Below are positions 53,431-64,000 of a stretch of 64,000 nt of DNA, in pieces. The position numbers were made by a program, and so were the translations under genes. The stretch lies in contig JAAKDF010000004.1 in the NCBI GenBank assembly GCA_011754105.1, positions 32,141 to 96,140 on the forward strand, written 5' to 3'. Source of the stretch: Serratia symbiotica. GTDB taxonomy: Bacteria > Pseudomonadota > Gammaproteobacteria > Enterobacterales > Enterobacteriaceae. The number at the start of each line of letters is the position of its first letter. The first letter of the stretch is position 1. The notes beneath the pieces were generated by a model. That model saw only the letters and a list, made by a program, of their open reading frames with translations, did not search any database and had not been told where the DNA came from.

Positions 53431-54352
53431 AGCTTTGTTGAATAAATTTGATTTGGAATAAAGAGTCCCGTTAATGGGACTCTTTCAGGCAACGAGTACA
53501 GTTTCTGGCATACCGGCAAGCGTCATCGTTTCGCAGCGACAGGTGACTACCAAATAGCTATTGTACTCTGTACGTCGCTGTTTCGGCTATAGAACATCGG
53601 TGGTAGCCTTTCATACTTTTCCTCAGTGTATTATCTCCGTTAAGGCGATGGTTCGCTACCGCTTGATTTTGGTCTGCATAGTCTGCCGACCAATAACGGG
53701 CTCCACTTCACGGTAGGTCTGGCAGATGAGACCTGGGAATGCTTTCGTATCGGTGACATTGCTCAAGGAAAGGTCAGAACAGATGACTTCATATGTTTCT
53801 GTATCTACGGCCAAATGCAGTTTTCACCAGAGCCGCCGTTTTTCCTAACCATGTTTTTTACCATCCACTTCCCTTCACCCAATACGTTGAGCCCGGTAGA
53901 GTCGATAACCAGGTGCGCAATTTTACCCAGCGTGTGGGTTTTAAACGGGACATTGACGGATTTCACCTGCTTACTGATGCAGGTATAGTCTTAGTAGTTC
54001 AACGGCACTTTTATCAGTGTGAAAATGGAATCGACGAAGCCCTAGACGGCGCGAAGTGTCAGGCCTAAAATCCGTTTCAGCATCAATAAGCTGGTCATTG
54101 CCATGCCATATCGGAATAAATGTTGTTGGCGACCACGCAGAAAAGGTTTTGCCTCAGCAGTAATAAGCGTGAAGTGCAGTTTCATCTACCCAAAAATTAT
54201 TGAGTGAACTCCGAGTGATAATGGCGTTGTTGTAAGCCTTCCAGTTGGTGATCTTGAACTATTGCTTGGACACGGAATGTCACTATTTTGACAGCAGTAG
54301 AGTCATCTGATCCTCGTGCCGGCAAAACATTCGATTTATTCAACAACGCCAA
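53431..54352 (-). mobile_element. IS5-family element, copy D, inactive
   Basis: Ends are GCTTTGTTGAATAAATTTGA at the left and TCGATTTATTCAACAACGCC at the right, about 920 bp. The transposase is on the minus strand, broken by stops and deletions; LINKxFKITNWKAYNNAI near the right end and HLAVDTETYEVICSDLSLSN near 53770-53820 are readable. It lies at the join between the truncated dgt and the relA upstream region. Confidence 0.87.
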
Positions 54353-54692
54353 GGCAGGGTGAAAACGGGTAGAAATTCAGTTGGCCCCAAATAAGCCCCC
54401 ATAGCCCGTAGTGGGCAGAAGCGTGCTGGTACCCCTCATGTAAGGTGTTGCCACACTGGTAGTGAATGGCAATATAATGGGCATAAAATATCTTTAAGAA
54501 AATGTCTCATTTTCGATGAGAAGTGGGAGGCATACGTTGAGCAAGTAGATCAGGGGTTGCTGGAACCTGGCCTGGCAGGGACGCTTGGAATGATGTCATA
54601 GATTATGATCACTGGGTGTGATATATCCCACACCACGAAGGCTAGCGACTTGGTACCGGTTAGTGTCTGGTATGCGTTCAGGTGCTGTATAC
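54353..54692. other. region between IS5 copy D and a dispersed repeat; nothing recognised
   Basis: About 340 bases where rlmD would be expected upstream of relA. I see no RlmD codons; short open frames lack coding character. Confidence 0.35.
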
Positions 54693-54888
54693 CCGTGATA
54701 TTTCACGTTGTTTATGCGTTAGTTTTCTTTGCTCTTACCCCTGTCACTGACTGGTTAAGTGCCTGGGGATTAAGCAACCTCATCCCTGAAGTTAAGCCTG
54801 CAGCTCAGCGCAAGCGTGGTTCAAATTGGTTCTCTACCGATTTGTCTCTACGTTGCCGCCTTCCAGCAACTCGAATTATTTAGGGTAT
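54693..54888. repeat. palindromic dispersed repeat, copy 2
   Basis: It starts GTGATATTTCACGTTGTTTA TGCGTT and ends CAGCAACTCGAATTATTTAG GG. It parallels the element at 40198-40335, including the shared CACTGACTGG centre and TGCGTTxGTTTTCTT block. It is longer and less perfectly paired than copy 1. It lies just upstream of relA. Confidence 0.6.
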
Positions 54889-54949
54889 AAATGTTTCTGC
54901 ATACGGGGCATCTTGGTCAATGGCGCTGCAAAGTAGAGAGGGGTTGGTT

Positions 54950-57007
54950 ATGGTTGCGGTAAGGAGTGCACATCTAAATACGGCAGTTGAATTCGCTCTT
55001 GATGAGTGGATCGCCAGTTTGGGGCTAACTAGCCCAAAATTATGTGAGCGATTAGCCACAACCTGGCGTTATTGTGAACAGCAGACCCAAAACTACCCTA
55101 ATGCGCCGCTATTGTTGTTGCGTGGGCTTGAAATGGTTGAAATTCTCTCCACTCTGAGCATGGATAATGACAGTATGCGCGCTGCGATGCTGTTCCCATT
55201 GTCGGATGTCGGCATCGTGCAGGAAGAGACCATGACCGCAACGTTTGGCAAGGAGATCACCTATCTGGTACATGGTGTGCGCAATATGGATGCTATCCGT
55301 CAACTAAAAGCCACCCAAAATGGTTCGATGGCCTACGAGCAGGTCGACAATGTGCGTCGTATATTGTTGGCAATGGTGGAGGATTTTCGCTGTGTGGTGA
55401 TCAAGCTGGCGGAGTGCATCGTCCACCTGCGTGAAGTAAAGGACGCGCCTGAAGATGAGCGCGTGTTAGCCGCCAAAGAGTGTTTCAATATTTATGCACC
55501 GCTGGCCAACCGCCTGGGCATCGGGCAAATCAAATGGGAATTGGAGGATTTATGCTTCCGCTATCTGCACCCGGAAGAATACAAGCGTATCGCCAATCTT
55601 CTGCATGAGCGCCGCATTGATCGTGAACAATTTATCGATGATTTCGTTGCTTCGTTACGCAGTGCCATGGCTGATGAGAACGTCAAAGCTGAGATCTATG
55701 GACGCCCGAAACACATCTATAGCATCTGGCGCAAAATGCAGAAAAAAAATCTTTCCTTTAACGAACTGTTTGATGTTCGGGCGGTGCGTGTGGTGGTCGA
55801 GCGCTTGCAGGACTGTTATGCCGCGTTAGGGATTGTGCATACCTACTTCCGTCATCTACCGAACGAATTTGACGATTACGTTGCCAACCCTAAGCCCAAC
55901 GGCTATCAGTCGATCCACACGGTTGTTCTTGGCCCTCGTAGTAAAACGCTGGAAATACAGATCCGTACCCGCCAGATGCACGAAAATGCCGAGCTAGGCG
56001 TGGCCGCACACTGGAAATATAAAGAGGGCGCCGGGGCGACAATGCGTTCCGGTTACGAGGAGCGCATCGCCTGGTTGCGCAAATTGATTACCTGGCAGGA
56101 AGAGATGGCGGACTCCAGCGAGATGCTCGATAAAGTGCGTAGCCAAGTGTTTGATGACCGAGTGTATGTCTTTACCCCGAAAGGTGATGTCGTATATCTG
56201 CCTGCATGGTCGACGCCGCTCGATTTTGCCTACTATATCTACAGTGATGTGGGGCACCGTTGCATTGGTGCAACGGTTGGTGGCCGCATCGTGCCTTTTA
56301 CTTATCAGTTAGGGATAGGTAATCAAATTGAGATGAATATCCAAAAACGGCCCAATCCGAGCCGCGATTGGTTGAACCCCAACCTGGGCTACGTGACTAC
56401 CAGCCGTGGGCATTCGAAGATCCACCATTGGTTTTTCAAACAAGATCGTGACAAGAACATTCTCGCCGGGTGCCAAATGTTGGATAACAAGTTAGCGCAC
56501 CTGGGCATCAACCTGAAAGATGCTAAAAAATTGCTGATCCTGCGCTATAACATGTACTCGTTGGATGTGTTATTGGCGGCGATCGGTGGCGGCGACATTC
56601 GACTTAATCAGATGGGGAACTTCCTGCAAAGCAAGTTTAATAAGCTGAGCGCCGAAGAACAAGATCGCGAAGCGATGCCCCACCTAGTACAACATAAGGG
56701 GCTTGGCATCTCAATTCACCATGCCGATTGTGATCAGTTGATTGAACTACAGTTACATGCACCGGAGAGTTTAGTAGTGCGCATGATGGCGAATGATCGT
56801 AGTGGGCTGCTGGGTGACATCACCACCATTTTTGACAACGAGAAGGTCAATGTGTTGGGTGTCGCTAGCCGCAGCGATACCAAAAAGCAACTGGCTACTA
56901 TTGATATTGATATCGAAATATACAACCAGTTGGTACTGAGCCGGGTGTTGGCGAAGCTTAATCAACTACTGGACGTGATCGACGCTAAACGTTTGCATGG
57001 CAACTAG
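54950..57007 (+). CDS. relA: RelA (p)ppGpp synthetase with internal in-frame deletions
   Basis: From ATG 54950 (MVAVRSAHLNTAVEFALDEW) the product is 685 residues; E. coli RelA has 744. The pseudo-hydrolase and synthetase domains are present (YGRPKHIYSIWRKMQ, FDDYVANPKPNGYQSIHTVV, LEIQIRTRQMHENAELGVAA, HWKYKEG). The TGS domain has changes in conserved spots (LPAWSTPLDFAYYIYSDVGH for LPAGSTPLDFAYHIHSDVGH). Two deletions follow: about 48 residues near 56703, removing the cysteine-containing zinc-finger region, and about 15 near 56772. The C-terminal ACT domain (ANDRSGLLGDITTIF) is kept. It may make ppGpp but is unlikely to sense uncharged tRNA normally. Confidence 0.85.
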   Translation: MVAVRSAHLNTAVEFALDEWIASLGLTSPKLCERLATTWRYCEQQTQNYPNAPLLLLRGLEMVEILSTLSMDNDSMRAAMLFPLSDVGIVQEETMTATFGKEITYLVHGVRNMDAIRQLKATQNGSMAYEQVDNVRRILLAMVEDFRCVVIKLAECIVHLREVKDAPEDERVLAAKECFNIYAPLANRLGIGQIKWELEDLCFRYLHPEEYKRIANLLHERRIDREQFIDDFVASLRSAMADENVKAEIYGRPKHIYSIWRKMQKKNLSFNELFDVRAVRVVVERLQDCYAALGIVHTYFRHLPNEFDDYVANPKPNGYQSIHTVVLGPRSKTLEIQIRTRQMHENAELGVAAHWKYKEGAGATMRSGYEERIAWLRKLITWQEEMADSSEMLDKVRSQVFDDRVYVFTPKGDVVYLPAWSTPLDFAYYIYSDVGHRCIGATVGGRIVPFTYQLGIGNQIEMNIQKRPNPSRDWLNPNLGYVTTSRGHSKIHHWFFKQDRDKNILAGCQMLDNKLAHLGINLKDAKKLLILRYNMYSLDVLLAAIGGGDIRLNQMGNFLQSKFNKLSAEEQDREAMPHLVQHKGLGISIHHADCDQLIELQLHAPESLVVRMMANDRSGLLGDITTIFDNEKVNVLGVASRSDTKKQLATIDIDIEIYNQLVLSRVLAKLNQLLDVIDAKRLHGN

Positions 57008-57126
57008 GTATACTTTGCCTTTCAAATCGTATTGTTTTGGCTACCAGCGTCTGGATGTAATTGGCAATAAACTGTGCGAGTACAGAAATGAGTGCCTATC
57101 CTTTTTTTATTATCAGAGATTTTCAT

Positions 57127-57912
57127 ATGACCTCATCTCCCCCGCTGAAACTCCTGATGAAGATTATGACAATGCTGAGCCACACGCAGGCGGGTGGCTC
57201 ATGGGATCGCCAGCAGACCTCCTTAGGCACCCTTGCACCCTATACACTGGAAGAGACATATGAAGTACTGGTACGCCATTGAGCGTCAGGACTACGCCGA
57301 CCTGCGTGACGAGTTAGGTGACGTGCTGTTCCAGGTGGAATTTTACGCCCAGACGGGTCAAGAACAAGGGTTTTTTAATTTCGATGAAGTCTGCAACGCT
57401 ATCAGCGATAAACTGTAGCTACATCATCCGCACATGTTTGGTGCTGACAGTGAGAACGTTGCGGCGCTTTGGGATCAACTGAAAGCCGATGAGCGTGACG
57501 AGAAGGTATGCTCATCGGCTTTGGAATATATCCCACAGGCGCTGCCAGCGCTGATGAGGTCTCACAAAATCTAAAAGCGCTGCGGCTGCTGTAGGCTTTG
57601 ACTGGAACACCTTAGCTCCCGTACTAAACAAGGTGTATGAAGAGATCGTTGAGAAGGTGATGCATGAAGCTCGCCATGCGGTATTTGATGAGCAAAAATA
57701 GGAGAAAGAGATTGGCAATCTGCTGTTCGCCACGGTCAACTTAGCGCGCCACCTCGGCCATAAGGCAGAAAACGCCTTTCAGGTGGCGCATCGCAAGTTC
57801 GAACGGCATTTCCTCCAGGTGGAAGAGATCACCAGACAGCAAGGGCTACGCCTGGAAGATGCTACGCAAGAGCAAATGGAAGCGGCTTAGCAACAGGGTA
57901 AACGCCCAGAAA
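57127..57912 (+). pseudogene. mazG: mazG, decayed nucleoside triphosphate pyrophosphohydrolase
   Basis: MazG codons run across shifting frames: LKLLMKIMTMLSH, SWDRQQTSLGTLAPYTLEET, YEVL, IERQDYADLRDELGDVLFQV, EFYAQTGQEQGFFNFDEVCN, AISDKL, stop, [89 protein letters not shown] and [14 protein letters not shown]. At least five disruptions occur. It lies downstream of relA, close to the E. coli relA-mazEF-mazG order with mazEF absent. Confidence 0.86.
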
Positions 57913-61434
<3,522 letters not shown>

Positions 61435-61584
61435 TGAAAGCCTGATTGGCGGCTAAATTTAACGCCAACTGCGGCGTAATGCCAGTCACTTAGGGCCTAT
61501 CCCAGTGCAGCTAGTTTGGATACGAGCAGCGCGCAATACCCAAAGTGTACAGGGAGTACCTGAAGATGATGAGCACTGCCCAGG

Positions 61585-62486
61585 GGCGTTGTTGAATAAA
61601 TCAAATTTGGAATAAAAAGTCTCCTGATAATCTCGCAGCGATAGGTGACCACCACATAGCTGTTGTACTCTGTACATCGCTGTTTCGGCTATACGTCGGG
61701 GGTAGCATGTCATACTTTTCGTCCTTGTGTTGTCTCCGGTAAGGAGCTGGTTTGCCACCGCTTGATTTCGGTCTGCATAGTCTGCCGACCAATAACGGGC
61801 TACGCTTCTGGGCGGTATTAACGCCCTTATCTTCTTGCGCCTTAACTCATCATGATTCACTCGCCTATCGTGAACTACATCCGCCGAGGCGGCTTTGACT
61901 TTACGGTACGGCTGGCGGATGAGACCTGAGAAGGCTTCCGTATCGGTGACATTGCTCAAGGAAAGGTCAGCACAAATTACCTCATGTGTTTCTGTATCTA
62001 CGGCTAAATGACGTTTTAGCCAGAACCGCCATTCCCCCTGACCGTGTTTTATAACGAGGTGCGCAATTTCACCCGGCATTGTAGTCTTAAACGGGACACT
62101 TACGGACTTCGATCGCTTACTGATGCAGGTATAGTCTGGGCAGTTCAACGGCACTTTCATCAATTTGAAAATGGAGTCGACGAAGCCCTGGAGAGCGCGA
62201 AGTGTCAGGCCGAAAATTCGTTTTAGCATTAATGCTCTGGTCATTGCCGTATCGGAATAATGTTGTAGACGACCACGCAGAGAAGGTTTTGCCTCGTAGT
62301 ACCAGGAGTGAAGTGCCGTTTTATCCACCTAGAAAGTGAGTGAACCCCGAGTGATAAGGGCGTTGTTGTAAGCCTTCCAGTTAGTGATTTTGAACTTTTG
62401 CTGGACCATGCCATATCACTATTTTGATAGCAGGAGAGTGACCTGATCCTCGTGCTGGCAAAATATTAGATTTATTCAACAACGCC
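61585..62486 (-). mobile_element. IS5-family element, copy E, best preserved but inactive
   Basis: Ends are GGCGTTGTTGAATAAATCAA and TTTATTCAACAACGCC, about 902 bp. The minus-strand transposase begins VQQKFKITNWKAYNNALITR, has a TAG for Trp in SLTF-WVDKT, then is open from 62328 through RPYRKVKAASADVVHDRRVN-type codons and HDELRRKKIRALIPPR, ETAMYRVQQLCGGHLSLRDY. It lacks the last part and reads into the IS end. Parts of the catalytic domain are deleted after EIAHLVIKHGQGEW. It separates eno from murI. Confidence 0.9.
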
Positions 62487-62536
62487 AGTTCGTGGTAGAA
62501 TTACTAATCTTTTTGATAAAAATTATGAGACGGCTG

Positions 62537-63400
62537 ATGGCTACGTTACGCCAGGCAGGAAATCCTACCTCACATGAAGTGATACTGTCTAACAGTACCG
62601 CAAATACCCGCCAGACTGTGCTAGTATTTGACTCTGGCGTTGGTGGGTTATCGGTATACCAGGAGGTTCGGCAACTGCTGCCTGAGCTCCACTATATATA
62701 TACTTTTGATAACGTGGCGTTCCCTTACGGCGAAAAATCTGAAGAGTTTATTGTTGAACGTGTGCTGGAGATTACCAGCGCTGTGCAACAACGCCATCCT
62801 ATTATCCTTGTGATTATCGCCTGTAATACCGCAAGTACCATTTCCCTATCGGCATTGCGCGAATGCTTCAGTTTCCCGGTTGTGGGTGTTGTGCCTGCCA
62901 TCAAACCAGCCGCCCGTCTTACATCCAACGGTATCGTTGGCTTGCTGGCCACTCTAGGCACTGTTCAACGCAATTATACCCACGAATTGATTACCCGCTT
63001 CGCTACTGACTGCAAAATTGAACTGCTGGGTTCTTCTGAATTGGTGGAATTAGCGGAAGCTAAGTTGCATGGTGCAACCGTACCGCTTTTAACGTTGAAG
63101 AAGATCCTGCATCGGTGGCTGAAGATGAGCGAGCCGCCTGATACCGTAGTGCTCGGTTGTACCCATTTTCCATTATTAGCAGAAGAACTGACACTTGTAC
63201 TACCAGAAGGTATCCGGCTGGTAGATTCCAATTACGCTATTGCCCGGCGAACCGCCTGGCTTATTTCCAAGCAGGAAAATTTATTAACGACTCAAGAAGA
63301 TAATCTGGCGTATTGCATGGCACTAGATAAAAATACTGATGCTTTATTGCCTATTTTACAGAGATATGGCTTCAAAACATTGAAGGTACTGCCGCTTTAG
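62537..63400 (+). CDS. murI: glutamate racemase
   Basis: MurI makes D-glutamate for peptidoglycan. I choose ATG 62537 (287 residues, starting [14 protein letters not shown]. coli 285), since sequence upstream is unrelated and close to the IS. Motifs: [37 protein letters not shown], the first catalytic Cys in [22 protein letters not shown], and the second in [14 protein letters not shown]. The usual upstream neighbour btuB is replaced by IS copy E; downstream is an rrn promoter, as in E. coli. Intact. Confidence 0.95.
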   Translation: MATLRQAGNPTSHEVILSNSTANTRQTVLVFDSGVGGLSVYQEVRQLLPELHYIYTFDNVAFPYGEKSEEFIVERVLEITSAVQQRHPIILVIIACNTASTISLSALRECFSFPVVGVVPAIKPAARLTSNGIVGLLATLGTVQRNYTHELITRFATDCKIELLGSSELVELAEAKLHGATVPLLTLKKILHRWLKMSEPPDTVVLGCTHFPLLAEELTLVLPEGIRLVDSNYAIARRTAWLISKQENLLTTQEDNLAYCMALDKNTDALLPILQRYGFKTLKVLPL

Positions 63401-63451
63401 CGGGTTTTTAGTTAAACATTAAACGGTTGATAAATTTTTGAAAAATGCCTG

Positions 63452-63479
63452 TTGCATTCTACTCAGAACTCCCTATATT
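63452..63479 (+). promoter_or_regulatory. rrn P1 promoter
   Basis: TTGCAT (63452-63457) and TATATT (63474-63479) are 16 bases apart, in the context CTCCCTATATTGCACCCC that resembles enterobacterial rrn P1 just after murI. It now drives only a collapsed operon. Confidence 0.75.
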
Positions 63480-63549
63480 GCACCCCAATAGACTCGGTAT
63501 TCCGGCAGCTACGTAGCCAGATCACCAAGAGGAAAGCCAAAATAATGGC

Positions 63550-63578
63550 TTGACTCTTCAGAGGAAAGAGCGTAGTGT
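63550..63578 (+). promoter_or_regulatory. rrn P2 promoter, degenerate
   Basis: TTGACT (63550-63555) and TAGTGT (63573-63578), 17 bases apart, lie in a segment (AAAGCCAAAATAATGGCTTG) matching the leader around E. coli rrn P2. The -10 has lost TATTAT. Confidence 0.65.
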
Positions 63579-63589
63579 AAGCCACGATC

Positions 63590-63777
63590 GCTAGCTAAGC
63601 GTGGAACAGATTAGCTATGAAAGCATCTAAGCGCGAAACTGGCCTCGAGATGAGGCTTACCTGGATATGGATAAGTCTCTTAAATCACGTTTAAAACGAA
63701 GACGTAGATAGGCTGGGTGTTTAAGAGCAGCAATGCTTTGAGCTAACCAGTACTAATGAGCCGTGAGGCTCAACATT
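63590..63777 (+). rRNA. 23S rRNA, 3'-terminal fragment
   Basis: About 190 bases match the 3' end of 23S rRNA: GAAAGCATCTAAGCGCGAAA, CCTCGAGATGAG, GAAGACGTAGATAGGC, GTACTAATGAGCCGTGAGGC. Several normally paired positions are changed (for example CTGGATATGGATAAGTCTCT in place of the usual stem). All sequence 5' to this, together with 16S and the spacer tRNA, is missing; the fragment begins directly after rrn P2. Not functional as 23S. Confidence 0.92.
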
Positions 63778-63889
63778 ACAACACCGAAGGTGTTGTAATA
63801 GGCCGGGGTAAGTTATTTTCAGCGAGTTACGAGATTAATTCAGGTAGTTACTTCAGTAACGGCCGAGAATAAAAAAATTAAACAGACTT

Positions 63890-64000
63890 TGCCTGGCGGC
63901 AATAGCGCGGTGGCCCCACCTGAATCCCATGCCGAACTCAGCAGTGAAACGCCGTAGCGCCGATGGTAGTGTGGGGCCTCCCCATGTGAGTGTAGGACAC
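63890..64000 (+). rRNA. 5S rRNA, cut by the window end
   Basis: It starts TGCCTGGCGGCAATAGCGCG and continues through CCCATGCCGAACTCAG, GAAACGCCGTAGCGCCGATG and TGTGGGGCCTCCCCATGTGA. About 111 of 120 bases lie inside the window. Differences from E. coli occur in loops and near the 3' end; whether it is functional cannot be judged without the last bases. Confidence 0.9.

Noticed and set aside
54605..54883. 92-codon plus-strand frame upstream of relA
   Set aside because: It mostly lies in the dispersed palindromic repeat; no domain or ribosome-binding site.

Overview
The window looks like a chromosomal segment of a host-restricted Serratia, most likely the aphid symbiont Serratia symbiotica or a close relative. 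Intact proteins read like Serratia/E. coli orthologs at nearly full length (RecA, Prs, enolase, CTP synthase, ribosomal proteins). Roughly half of the loci are pseudogenes, several insertion-sequence (IS) families are present in broken copies, and intergenic DNA is AT-rich. This species call is inference from remembered homologs; no database search was run.

Layout. 1-12.6 kb: remnants of pheA and tyrA with an intact aroF between tyrA and ydiY, the rpsP-rimM-trmD-rplS operon, ffh, ypjD, a dead corB, an IS256-family fragment, gshA and dead yqaA/yqaB. 13.5-19.4 kb: tRNA-Arg, tRNA-Ser, csrA, alaS, dead recX, recA with a LexA box, pncC. 19.6-25.5 kb: a dead IS66-family transposase, mutS, then dead rpoS and nlpD. 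25.6-29.2 kb: a rodA tail, dead rlpA, a dead tacA-tacT-type toxin-antitoxin pair, and intact dacA. 29.4-36.6 kb: an IS5-family copy, then the rsx (rnf) electron-transport cluster with every gene damaged, including an in-frame rsxD-rsxG fusion, followed by intact nth. 36.7-45.2 kb: ycjX and pspF fragments, manA, IS remnants, plsC, a dead integrase, ychF, pth. 45.4-51.5 kb: an IS630 remnant, dead ychH, prs, ispE-lolB, a truncated IS5 copy, hemL, erpA. 51.6-57.9 kb: mtnN, dead dgt, an IS5 copy, relA with internal deletions, dead mazG. 58.4-64 kb: pyrG-eno, an IS5 copy, murI, and an rrn operon collapsed to promoters plus the 23S 3' end and 5S.

How it works together. What survives is core information processing (ribosome assembly, tRNA modification, alanyl-tRNA synthetase, RecA, MutS, Nth), cell-envelope synthesis (MurI, DacA, PlsC, IspE, LolB), nucleotide synthesis (Prs, PyrG) and glycolysis. 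Stress and regulatory functions are lost or altered (rpoS, nlpD, relA, psp, Rnf/Rsx). The phenylalanine and tyrosine branches after chorismate are broken although aroF is intact.

Two structural themes go beyond gene loss. IS5-family copies sit at joins between gene blocks that are separate in related genomes. Several perfect inverted repeats inside or beside pseudogenes look like products of template-switch (quasipalindrome) mutation. I found no CRISPR array, no prophage beyond an integrase remnant, and no convincing new multi-gene system; the rsxD-rsxG fusion and the palindromes are the most unusual signals.
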